Below are positions 9,349 to 17,388 of a stretch of DNA of 44,075 nt, piece by piece. A program made the translations under genes and the position numbers. Position 1 is the stretch's first letter. Each line of letters begins with the position of its first letter. The DNA is from JBCBXA01 sp039816825 (lineage in GTDB: Bacteria; Pseudomonadota; Alphaproteobacteria; Rhizobiales; Rhizobiaceae): the NCBI GenBank assembly GCA_039816825.1, contig JBCBXA010000017.1, positions 1 through 44,075 on the forward strand, written 5' to 3'. The notes under the pieces were generated by a model. The model worked only from the letters and a program-made list of their open reading frames with translations, searched no databases and was not told the origin of the DNA.

Positions 9349-9681
9349 ATGGCCAACAGCTCTTTGAAAGCCCTTGCAGCCAACCGCCTGTCGGACGGAA
9401 TAGCCGTCTGGGCCGTCAAGGTCGGTGACAGCTTCCATTGGACGGAAAACTGGTCTTCGGCGAGTGCCCTCAATGCCGCGGACGCCGCAGAACTGGAGGC
9501 TTGGGGCATCCAACAGGCGCAGCAGGATCAGATTGTATCGGAACGCTTGATTGACGTTGTTTCTGAAGGCGCTTCTCTGATGCCTTCTCGCCTTCGCGAG
9601 CGCATCGTGGCCGCTGGGCCAACTGTTCGCCCCGATCTTGGCAAGCAAGCTGAGCATATTCAGCACGCTCGGGCCGCGTAA
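9349..9681 (+). CDS. DUF2849 protein of the sulfite reductase operon
   Basis: A 110-residue soluble protein of unknown function, recognised as DUF2849 by its length, composition and position directly upstream of cysI. Members of this family sit almost always with alphaproteobacterial sulfite reductase genes, often next to a siroheme synthase, which is absent here. The start at 9349 follows a GGAG site; the frame is open 45 bases further. No cofactor motif or membrane segment is visible. A small accessory role for CysI is an inference from synteny only. Confidence 0.8.
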   Translation: MANSSLKALAANRLSDGIAVWAVKVGDSFHWTENWSSASALNAADAAELEAWGIQQAQQDQIVSERLIDVVSEGASLMPSRLRERIVAAGPTVRPDLGKQAEHIQHARAA

Positions 9682-9734
9682 CTCTAGGCCAGATTTCAAA
9701 ACACATCCCCGCCGGACACGGGTCGGAGAACCAT

Positions 9735-11402
9735 ATGTACCGCTATGATGAATTTGATCATGCCTTTGTGCAGGCGAGGGTCGAAGAATACAGTGAGCAG
9801 GTGGAGCGCCGCATGGCCGGCCACATCACAGAAGACCAGTTCAAGCCCCTGCGGCTGATGAACGGTGTCTACCTGCAGCTACACGCATACATGCTGCGCG
9901 TGGCGATTCCCTACGGCACGCTCGACAGCCGACAGATGCGCAAGCTCGCGCACATAGCCAGAACCTATGACAAGGGCTATGGCCATTTCACGACGCGGCA
10001 GAACATTCAGTTTAACTGGCCGGCTCTGACTGACACTCCGCAGATCCTCAAGGAACTGGCCGAGGTGGAAATGCATGCCCTGCAAACCTCGGGCAATTGC
10101 ATTCGGAACGTGACGAGCGATCACTTTGCGGGGGCGGCTGCCGATGAGCTGACCGATCCCCGGCCATGGTGCGAGATCCTGCGGCAGTGGTCCTCCATCC
10201 ATCCGGAGTTCACCTATCTGCCTCGCAAGTTCAAGATCGCAGTTTCCGGTGCAGCCCATGACCGGGCCGCCGTGCGCGTCCACGACATCGGTCTTCAGAT
10301 GCGCCAGCAAAATGGGCGGCTCGGTTTCGAAGTGTTCGTGGGTGGCGGCTTGGGCCGAACCCCCATGATCGGCAAATGCGTGCGCGAATTCCTGCCCGCA
10401 GAGGACCTTCTGGCCTACACAACAGCGATTCTGCGCGCGTACAACCTCAATGGCCGCCGGGACAACAAGTATAAGGCGCGTATCAAAATTCTGGTTCACG
10501 AGACGGGTATTGACGCGTTGCGGGGGCAGATTGAAGCTGAGTTCGAACGCCTGCGCGGCGGCGACCTCACCCTTCCAGCCGATGACGTTGAGGCGATCCA
10601 CGCCTATTTCCAAGCGCCTGATCTGCCCGATCGTAGTGAAGAGGCAATTGCGCTGCTCGCGCAAATGGATGCCGATGCAGCGTTTGCCGCTTGGGTGCGG
10701 CAGAACACGTCGGCCCATCGTCACCCCGATTATTCGTGCGTCACCATCTCGCTCAAGGGGATCGGCGATGCTCCCGGTGACGCGAGTGCTGAACAGATGG
10801 ACGCCGTGGCCGCCATTGCCGAACGGTTTGGCCATGATGAACTGCGCATCAGCCATGAGCAGAATATCGCCCTGCCGCACGTGGCCAAAGGCGATCTGAA
10901 ATCCGTGTTCGATGGACTGGTTGAATGCGGTCTTGCGACGGCGAATGTCGGCTTGATCAGTGACATCATCGCTTGTCCGGGCCTGGATTATTGCGCGCTG
11001 GCCAATGCCCGCTCCATTCCGGTGGCGCAGGACATTGCCCGTCGTTTCGCTGACCCGGCTCGCGCAGAAGAAATTGGGCCGGTCAAGCTGAAGATTTCCG
11101 GCTGCATCAACGCATGTGGCCATCACCATGTCGGCCATATCGGCATCCTCGGCGTGGAGAAGAAAGGCACAGAGCTCTTTCAGATCACTTTGGGTGGATC
11201 AGCCGACGAGCACACATCGATCGGTGAGATCGTGGGGCGTGGCTTCGAATATGATCAGCTGATCGATGCCATCGAAACGGTCATTGATACCTATCTGGAA
11301 CTTCGTACCGAGCGCGCAGAGACATTTCTCGACACCTATCGCCGCGTTGGTGCCCAGCCCTTTAAACACGCGCTTTATGGCGCCCCCAAAGAGGTCGCCT
11401 GA
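9735..11402 (+). CDS. cysI: Nitrite/sulfite reductase hemoprotein (CysI)
   Basis: A 555-residue enzyme that reduces sulfite to sulfide with six electrons in cytoplasmic sulfate assimilation. It has two ferredoxin-like half domains plus siroheme-binding halves. The four cysteines holding the siroheme-[4Fe-4S] centre are at 414 and 420 (CPGLDYC) and at 457 and 461 (CINAC, followed by GHHHVGH). The N-terminal YGHFTTRQNIQFNW segment is also characteristic. The family cannot be split between sulfite and nitrite by motif alone, but the DUF2849 and DUF934 neighbours indicate sulfite. The downstream gene begins 1 base after its stop codon. Confidence 0.92.
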   Translation: MYRYDEFDHAFVQARVEEYSEQVERRMAGHITEDQFKPLRLMNGVYLQLHAYMLRVAIPYGTLDSRQMRKLAHIARTYDKGYGHFTTRQNIQFNWPALTDTPQILKELAEVEMHALQTSGNCIRNVTSDHFAGAAADELTDPRPWCEILRQWSSIHPEFTYLPRKFKIAVSGAAHDRAAVRVHDIGLQMRQQNGRLGFEVFVGGGLGRTPMIGKCVREFLPAEDLLAYTTAILRAYNLNGRRDNKYKARIKILVHETGIDALRGQIEAEFERLRGGDLTLPADDVEAIHAYFQAPDLPDRSEEAIALLAQMDADAAFAAWVRQNTSAHRHPDYSCVTISLKGIGDAPGDASAEQMDAVAAIAERFGHDELRISHEQNIALPHVAKGDLKSVFDGLVECGLATANVGLISDIIACPGLDYCALANARSIPVAQDIARRFADPARAEEIGPVKLKISGCINACGHHHVGHIGILGVEKKGTELFQITLGGSADEHTSIGEIVGRGFEYDQLIDAIETVIDTYLELRTERAETFLDTYRRVGAQPFKHALYGAPKEVA

Positions 11403-11403
11403 T

Positions 11404-11883
11404 ATGAGTGATGCGCAGGCAATGACTGTTTGGAAGGCCGGTAAATTTGTCGAGCGCGATTTCGACCTTGTGCCAGTGGACGACTATGTCACGTCGGGCA
11501 GACCGGCCAGCGCTGTCCCAAAACTGCTGGCAGGCGAGGGTGTCGACGTCTTGATCGATGCGGTTGAGGGTGACTTGTCTTCCCTCGCTGCCATTGCGCT
11601 CGATTTCCCGTCATTTGCGGACGGTCGAAGCTATTCAAAAGCTCAATTGCTTCGGTCGGAGCACGCCTATCAAGGCGAGCTCATCGCTGTCGGCGATGTA
11701 CTGCCGGATCAGGTGGCTCTGATGCTGCGGGTGGGTTTCGATGTGTTGGAAGCGACCCATCCGGTCACGCGTACCCGGCTTGCTGAAGCGGGCCATGAAA
11801 CGACGCTGCACACCCAGATTGCCGGTACGTCTTCGGTCAAGGAGACATCTGGTGAGCGTTTTTCGTGGCGAAGAACCGCCTAG
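11404..11883 (+). CDS. DUF934 family protein
   Basis: A 159-residue DUF934 protein, the usual partner of alphaproteobacterial CysI. The family core is visible in DFPSFADGRSYSKAQLLR and GDVLPDQVALMLRVGFD. Its biochemical role is not settled; the near-constant linkage to cysI suggests help with electron delivery or assembly. The ATG at 11404 starts one base after the cysI stop codon, which favours coupled translation. The frame extends upstream inside cysI but that part is a shadow. The operon ends in a strong terminator 22 bases on. Confidence 0.87.
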   Translation: MSDAQAMTVWKAGKFVERDFDLVPVDDYVTSGRPASAVPKLLAGEGVDVLIDAVEGDLSSLAAIALDFPSFADGRSYSKAQLLRSEHAYQGELIAVGDVLPDQVALMLRVGFDVLEATHPVTRTRLAEAGHETTLHTQIAGTSSVKETSGERFSWRRTA

Positions 11884-11905
11884 AACAAAACTTTCCAGAC
11901 AAAGA

Positions 11906-11937
11906 AAAGGCCCCGAACGGCAGCGTTCGGGGCCTTT
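11906..11937. terminator. Bidirectional terminator between cys operon and export gene
   Basis: A perfect 14-base stem, AAAGGCCCCGAACG pairing with CGTTCGGGGCCTTT around a GCAG loop. Its A/T ends give a U-tract in both directions, so it serves the convergent DUF934 and polysaccharide export genes. Confidence 0.93.
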
Positions 11938-11962
11938 GCGTTTGGATGTAACGATCTGACTG

Positions 11963-13153
11963 CTAGTTGTTCAGCGTTTTGATGCCGGAAGCGATACCCA
12001 CCCCTTGGGCAACTGGCGAGATCGCCTGGGTCAGAATGGTCGTGAACTTGCCGAACTGTACGGAAGGCGAGTCGGCGGCATAGAGCACATCCTTGTCACG
12101 CATCTTGAAACCCCGCGCGATGAAGAAGCCCGATGGGTCCTTCAGATTGACGCGGTAGATGACGGGCACAAGGCTGTTGTTCTGGGCCAGTTGGCTTTGC
12201 GGGACCAGGCCGCGCACTAGGTCGGCATCTTCGACGCGATAGATGAAGACAGCCCTTGGATCGGCAAGCGTTGTATTCAATCCGCCCGCCCGTGCTATCG
12301 CTTCGCTGAGCACAGTTTCGCCAGGTGTGACGGGCACTTCAATGTTGCGAGCGGTAGCGCCAAACACCGTCAGGGTGCGCGCGTCGCGTAGCAGTGTGAC
12401 CACATCACCGGCGCGTACAAAAACATTCTCGCTAGGCCGCTTGATAACGCGGTCCATGGATACGCGGCGCGTCTTGTTGCCCCGTGTCAGCTGGATCGAA
12501 ACTTCTTTCACCGGCGCCGTTGGCCCGCCAACGCTGGCAATCACATCCAGCAGACGGTCTCCCCGACCGGACAATGGCACGCGACCACCGCGGGATGCTT
12601 CGCCGGTAACGGTGACCGTGTTGAAAACGGGTTGTGTCACGGACACCAGCACCTGGGGATCGATCGCCTTACCCTGAAGAGCGGTCTCAATGGTGCGTTT
12701 GATCTCAAATGTTGTACGGCCTGCGGCGCGGATTCGGCCAGCATAAGGCACCACAATCGTGCCGTCCGATGCCACTGGCTGCGGCGGCAATTGTGATGCA
12801 CTGGCGCCATCGGGCCCTGCGAACAGCCCGCCCGACGCCGCTTCCCATATGGTCACGACGACCTGATCACCGCGACCAACAACGATTTTACCCGCCGAAC
12901 CCTGACTGCCAAATGTGCCCGAGAAGCTGTTGTCTATGCGAGAGTTGAGTGCCGCCAGCACGTTCTCGGTCACATCCACCACTTCGAACTGAAGCTTGGG
13001 TTTTGTAACATCAGATTGAGGAGCCACCTCCGTCGAGGAGTACATGGCGATGTCGATGGCGCTGGGTCCGGCGCTCGGAAGAGCCGTACATCCTGCAAGC
13101 AGTACTCCGCCTGCGAACAAAGCTGCAAGCTGCATCAATTCAGTCGGACGCAT
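11963..13153 (-). CDS. Polysaccharide export (OPX/Wza-type) outer-membrane lipoprotein
   Basis: A 396-residue outer-membrane polysaccharide export protein. The signal peptide ends in the lipobox LLAGC. A Poly_export domain follows at about residues 85-175 (VGRGDQVVVTIWEAASG, then PVASDGTIVVPYAGRI), and then SLBB-like beta-grasp repeats (VTVTGEASRGGRVPL, LTVFGATARNIEVPV). Such proteins form the outer-membrane channel for capsule or exopolysaccharide. No tyrosine kinase, polymerase or glycosyltransferase lies nearby, so its partners are elsewhere. The ATG at 13153 is preferred over a TTG three codons upstream. It is divergent from the oxoamine synthase gene. Confidence 0.88.
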   Translation of the reverse strand: MRPTELMQLAALFAGGVLLAGCTALPSAGPSAIDIAMYSSTEVAPQSDVTKPKLQFEVVDVTENVLAALNSRIDNSFSGTFGSQGSAGKIVVGRGDQVVVTIWEAASGGLFAGPDGASASQLPPQPVASDGTIVVPYAGRIRAAGRTTFEIKRTIETALQGKAIDPQVLVSVTQPVFNTVTVTGEASRGGRVPLSGRGDRLLDVIASVGGPTAPVKEVSIQLTRGNKTRRVSMDRVIKRPSENVFVRAGDVVTLLRDARTLTVFGATARNIEVPVTPGETVLSEAIARAGGLNTTLADPRAVFIYRVEDADLVRGLVPQSQLAQNNSLVPVIYRVNLKDPSGFFIARGFKMRDKDVLYAADSPSVQFGKFTTILTQAISPVAQGVGIASGIKTLNN

Positions 13154-13631
13154 CAGCAACAAATCTCGAACCCCTTATGGCGAGCATGCGCTCTTCTGCC
13201 GCCGCCCTGCAGCGGTCTTGTAGCCTATGACACTGTCCTGACAAGATGCCAGTGGTGGAGGCAGCCGCTGATGTCCAATTCGTGGCTCGATTGCAACACC
13301 CGCGTCTCTTCCAACTCCGACCTATATCATTGAGCTGCTAGTCTGGCGTTTCCAAATTCTCCATTTGGCTACAATTTTAGGCGATGCGGTTAATCAGACG
13401 TTCCTGTGCCGCCGCAATTTGGCCTGCTCGGGCGCGTCTTTGTCACTTCAGGGTGTTTGGTCCTGATATTTGCCATAAGACAGGTTGCTCGCGCAGTTGC
13501 GTTGAAAACGACGTTTGGTAAGCGTAAAAGACCCAATGGCGTCGGGTTGGCATTGTACCGAGCGTCCTAGAAACAGATCGGCGGCAACGGCCTTTTCCGT
13601 AAGCCGTCGCAGCAAGACGACAGGGCTGAAC
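13154..13631. other. Divergent intergenic region, export gene / oxoamine synthase
   Basis: This stretch of 478 bases has no supported gene. It must hold the promoters of both flanking genes. The frame of the oxoamine synthase is open back to 13515, but that part has no protein-like features. I could not identify clear -35/-10 pairs or operator palindromes. Confidence 0.4.
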
Positions 13632-14990
13632 ATGACCGATTCCAAACCTGGCCAAGACAAATCTTCGCCACGGACTGCTGGCCAGAAGATGAGCCGCGAG
13701 GAACGCGCCGCACTTGTTGCGAAGATGATGGCCAAGAAAAGTGTCGGCTCGACAGCCAGCCCTGCCAAAACCTCATCGTTCGACTGGGCCGCTCTGCCGG
13801 AAATCAAAAAGGCCGCGCTTCAGAAGAAAGTCGCTCAAAGCGTTGGCGTGGGCAATCCATATATGCGCCATACCACGAACAGCGGCGCAGCGGTGATTGA
13901 GGTTGAGGGGCGCCCAACCGTCAATTTCTGCTCATACGACTATATCTCTGTTGGCCAGCATCCCGATGTCATCGGGTCCGCCCATGCCGCCGTTGACCAC
14001 TATGGAACGAGTGCCAACGCGTCGCGACTGGTCTCCGGCGAAAGAACCGTTCACGGCGAGCTCGAAGCGGCTCTGGCTGAAAATTACGGCCAGGAAGCAG
14101 CCATGGTGCTGGTTTCCGGCCATGCGACCAACGTCAACGTCCTGACCCACCTGTTCGGTCCAAAAGACCTGATCGTGATGGACTCTCTGGCGCACAACTC
14201 GATCTATGTTGGTGGTCAGCGCTCGTCAGCCGCCCGCCGGACGTTCCCTCACAACGATATGAACGCGCTGGACGAACTGCTCCATCAGGTGCGCGGTCAA
14301 TTCGACAAGTGTATCGTGGTGGTTGAAGGCCTGTACTCCATGGATGGCGACTGCGCGCCTCTGGAGAAACTCACTGAGATCAAGCGTCGGCACCGCACAC
14401 TTCTGATGGTTGACGAGGCCCACGGTCTGGGCGTTTTGGGCAAGACCGGTCGAGGATCCTTCGAAGCGCAGAATGTCGATCCCAAACTGGTCGATATCTG
14501 GATGGGCACGCTTTCCAAGACTCTCTGCGGGGCGGGTGGTTATCTTGCTGGCTGCGAAACCCTGATTGAATATCTCAAGCTGTCACTGCCTGGCTTCGTA
14601 TTCTCTGTGGGTCTGAGCCCGGTTTTGGCTGCGGCCAATCTGGCGGCTCTTCGTGCCATGCAAAACGAGCCGGAGCGCGTAGAGCGGCTTCAGGCCAATG
14701 GCCGCTTCTTCACCGATGAATTGCGCCGCCATGGTGTCGACACTGGGTTCTCCGAAGGTCACGCCGTTGTGGCCGCCATCACCGGCTCATCCCTCGTAGC
14801 TCTCAAGAGTTCCCAGGCACTTCTGGAGCGCGGTTATTATTCCCTGCCGATCATCACTCCGGCTGTTGAAGAGCGGAAGGCTCGACTGCGCTTCTTCCTG
14901 CAGTCCGATCACACGCAGGAGCAACTGGCTGGTGCCGCGCTTGCAGCTGCTGAAACCATGGACATGCTGCGCGCTGAAGCTGCCCAATAA
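13632..14990 (+). CDS. Alpha-oxoamine synthase (PLP enzyme)
   Basis: A 452-residue PLP-dependent enzyme of the family that condenses an amino acid with an acyl thioester and releases CO2 (BioF, serine palmitoyltransferase, ALA synthase, CqsA). The PLP lysine is K296 in GTLSKTLCGAGGY. The cofactor-binding DEAH is at 261-264. The substrate-loop segment GTSANASRLVSGERTVHGELE is conserved. The N-terminal segment SREERAALVAKMM (21-33) resembles linkers of polyketide or peptide synthases. The GTLSKTL motif recalls the oxoamine synthase domains of polyketide lines more than BioF. The substrate is therefore unknown; sphingolipid, aminoketone and ACP-linked products are all possible. No acyl carrier protein is adjacent. 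Confidence 0.85.
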   Translation: MTDSKPGQDKSSPRTAGQKMSREERAALVAKMMAKKSVGSTASPAKTSSFDWAALPEIKKAALQKKVAQSVGVGNPYMRHTTNSGAAVIEVEGRPTVNFCSYDYISVGQHPDVIGSAHAAVDHYGTSANASRLVSGERTVHGELEAALAENYGQEAAMVLVSGHATNVNVLTHLFGPKDLIVMDSLAHNSIYVGGQRSSAARRTFPHNDMNALDELLHQVRGQFDKCIVVVEGLYSMDGDCAPLEKLTEIKRRHRTLLMVDEAHGLGVLGKTGRGSFEAQNVDPKLVDIWMGTLSKTLCGAGGYLAGCETLIEYLKLSLPGFVFSVGLSPVLAAANLAALRAMQNEPERVERLQANGRFFTDELRRHGVDTGFSEGHAVVAAITGSSLVALKSSQALLERGYYSLPIITPAVEERKARLRFFLQSDHTQEQLAGAALAAAETMDMLRAEAAQ

Positions 14991-14997
14991 CAGCCTT

Positions 14998-15020
14998 GCA
15001 ACGCCTAGTTGAGGCGTTGC
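14998..15020. terminator. Hairpin between convergent genes
   Basis: A perfect 9-base stem GCAACGCCT/AGGCGTTGC with loop AGTTG lies just after the oxoamine synthase stop and overlaps the stop of the GH3 gene. There is no T-tract on either side, so it may be a weak or factor-dependent terminator. Confidence 0.4.
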
Positions 15021-16282
15021 TTCAGTCTCACGATACGCCAGTATGAGCGCTCAATATTGCGTCTGATTGTCGGGTCCTGAGCAGCGGCTCCTGCGAGAAG
15101 CTGGATCACACGGTCCGGCAAATTGACATCCGGCCTCGCCGAGTTTGACAGAATCAGCACATCCACACCCGCCCTGACGGCGCGGATGATGGTTTCATCC
15201 TGTGTGAACTGATTGCGTATGGCACCCATATCCAGATCATCAGTGATGACCACGCCATTATAGCCCATCTGTCCCCTCAGGAGGCCTTCCACCACCGGGG
15301 CTGAGAGTGAGGCTGGGACTGGTCGGGACGTTCTTGGCTCAAACTGTTCAAGGAACAGGTGGCCAACCATCACCATGTCGGCGCGGTCTTCATCAATGAG
15401 CCGACGAAATGGCTCCAGCTCTCCAGTTTGCCAGGTTCTGCTGATGTCGGTGAAACCGCGATGGCTGTCCCGCCGACTGGATCCATGGCCTGGGAAGTGC
15501 TTCACCGAGGTCACAAGACCGGCATTGCGGTGGGCGTCGACAAACGCCCGTGCGTATTTTGTGGCGATCTCCGTCCGGCCGCTGAAGGCTCTGTTCTTGC
15601 GCCCGATGATCGGGTTGGACGGATTGGTGTTGAGGTCGAGGACAGGGCCGAAATTGGTGTTGAAACCCCAATCCCGCAGCCGCTGTGCCAAATCTCCATA
15701 GACTGTATTGGCCTGCTGCACGGTGCCGCCCTGCGCCAATTGCCAGGCTGATGGAATCTCTGTGAAACCGATTCGGCGATTCAGGCGTTCGACCTGGCCG
15801 CCCTCCTGATCAATCGAAATAAAAGGGGGTATGGCAGCGCCCGTGTTGCGGAAGAGCTGAGCGAGGCTCTTCACCCCGCTGGCGCTCTTCACGTTGTGGG
15901 CCAGAAACAGCACCCCACCTGCCTTGCCGTCGCGGATCTGTGCCGCCAGCGTGCGTGGCCAGCTGTCCCCTGCATCGTCGCCCCAAAACCCCAGAAGCAA
16001 CATCTGGCCGATCATGGTTTCGAGCGGAACATTACTGGCAACCGGTGCCTGCTGCGTCAGTCTTTGTGCAGGGCGCGGGCGCAGGATCGCCGCCACACTG
16101 CCGACGAAGCCGTTCCCTTGCTCGCCATCGACGGCTGTCACCCCGGGACGTGGTCGGGGCAGGTCCTCCGCTGTCAGCACCTGCGGAAGTGCGATGGAGG
16201 CGTCTGATTGGTCGAGATCGAGTGCGTGCGCGGGAAAAAGGGCCATCAGGCCGACAAGGAGCACGCCCAGAAACAGTTTCAT
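15005..16282 (-). CDS. GH3 glycoside hydrolase, NagZ-like, exported
   Basis: A 425-residue family 3 glycoside hydrolase. The family core includes ISIDQEGGQVERL, the HFPGHG signature in VTSVKHFPGHGSS and the TDDLDMGA segment carrying the catalytic Asp. NagZ removes N-acetylglucosamine from muropeptides in cell-wall recycling and is usually cytoplasmic and about 340 residues. This protein instead has a Sec signal (KLFLGVLLVGLMALFPAHA) and about 80 extra N-terminal residues, suggesting a periplasmic enzyme. The ATG at 16282 follows GGTGGA; a TTG lies five codons upstream. It is convergent with the oxoamine synthase gene. Confidence 0.85.
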   Translation of the reverse strand: MKLFLGVLLVGLMALFPAHALDLDQSDASIALPQVLTAEDLPRPRPGVTAVDGEQGNGFVGSVAAILRPRPAQRLTQQAPVASNVPLETMIGQMLLLGFWGDDAGDSWPRTLAAQIRDGKAGGVLFLAHNVKSASGVKSLAQLFRNTGAAIPPFISIDQEGGQVERLNRRIGFTEIPSAWQLAQGGTVQQANTVYGDLAQRLRDWGFNTNFGPVLDLNTNPSNPIIGRKNRAFSGRTEIATKYARAFVDAHRNAGLVTSVKHFPGHGSSRRDSHRGFTDISRTWQTGELEPFRRLIDEDRADMVMVGHLFLEQFEPRTSRPVPASLSAPVVEGLLRGQMGYNGVVITDDLDMGAIRNQFTQDETIIRAVRAGVDVLILSNSARPDVNLPDRVIQLLAGAAAQDPTIRRNIERSYWRIVRLKQRLN

Positions 16283-16377
16283 GCCGTTCCACCGCAAGGT
16301 TTGTTTGAATGCGTCGACGCTAGCGCTGCGTCGTTAACGGACTGATAACCACGCCCTATGGCCAATTTGTGCTGCGG

Positions 16378-17388
16378 TCAGGCGGACAGAAAGCGGAACT
16401 CGCTGCGCTGCACGCGTGTTTCAGCGGGTCGAAGCACCGCGCTGGGAAAATGCGGATGATGCACCGCGTCAGGCCAGATCTGAGGCTCCAGCGCTATGCC
16501 CGCCCACGGCTTGAGAGGCGTTCCATCCAACCCGGGAACCGGACAATCGATCTTATGCCCGCAATAAACCTGAATGCCGGGCTGATCTGTCCACACTTCG
16601 AGGCTGAGCGGTGCATTTGGCGCGCTGACGCGGGCGGCGAAGGCGAGTTCTTCCGGCGTCTCTTCAGCCAGACAGAAATTGTCGTCCAGAACGAGCTCAG
16701 TGCGCTCGCTGATCGGTTTGCCATTTGTGTAGTCCCTGTCGGTGCCAGAGGCATCAGCAACTGTTCCGGTGGGTATGAGATCGTCGCCCGTGGCCGTATA
16801 TCGCGTGGTGGGGAGTTCGATCACATGGTCGCGAATATCGCCCTGCGCGCCCTTCAGCGTGAAATAGCTATGGTGGGCCAGATTGACGAGTGTCGGTGCG
16901 TCTGAACTCGCCTCATACGTCACTGACAGCGTGCCGCCGGTCACACGAAAAGTGGCCCTCACGCTCACCGTACCCGGATAGCCGGCGTCGCCATCGCGAC
17001 TGATCAGAGACAGGATGCAATAGTCGGTTCCGTGACCTTCCACGATCCAATTGCGCTTTCCAAAGCTCGCTGCTCCGCCATGCAGGTGATGCTCTTTGCC
17101 GGCATTGTCGAGCTGATATTCCCGACCATCCAGCTCAAAGCGCCCGTGGGCGATGCGGTTGGCGCACCGTCCAGCCGTGGCGCCAAAGAAGGGAGAATGC
17201 GCCGGATAATGGTCAAAGGCCTCAAAGCCCAGAACCAGTGGGGCGCTTTGCGCCACATGGCGCAGATCCTGAACAACCGCACCCCAGGTCAGGATATGGG
17301 CGGTCAGGTCTCCCGAGGAGATACATATCCGTTCGACGGTCTCGCCGCCAGCGGTTGTTCCAAAGTGCTCTCGTTCGCCCGGTGTCAA
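16378..17388 (-). CDS. galM: Aldose 1-epimerase (galactose mutarotase)
   Basis: A 336-residue soluble enzyme that interconverts alpha and beta sugar anomers. Recognisable motifs are the N-terminal WGAVVQDL, the NRIAHGRFELDGREYQL segment, the HLHGG loop with catalytic His, VNLAHHSYFTL with the second His, and a late Glu in GIALEPQIWPDA. Its ATG overlaps the stop of gabD as ATGA, so the two are translationally coupled. That link suggests a job in the same sugar or aldehyde pathway rather than the Leloir pathway; no galK, galT or galE is present. Confidence 0.87.
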   Translation of the reverse strand: MTPGEREHFGTTAGGETVERICISSGDLTAHILTWGAVVQDLRHVAQSAPLVLGFEAFDHYPAHSPFFGATAGRCANRIAHGRFELDGREYQLDNAGKEHHLHGGAASFGKRNWIVEGHGTDYCILSLISRDGDAGYPGTVSVRATFRVTGGTLSVTYEASSDAPTLVNLAHHSYFTLKGAQGDIRDHVIELPTTRYTATGDDLIPTGTVADASGTDRDYTNGKPISERTELVLDDNFCLAEETPEELAFAARVSAPNAPLSLEVWTDQPGIQVYCGHKIDCPVPGLDGTPLKPWAGIALEPQIWPDAVHHPHFPSAVLRPAETRVQRSEFRFLSA

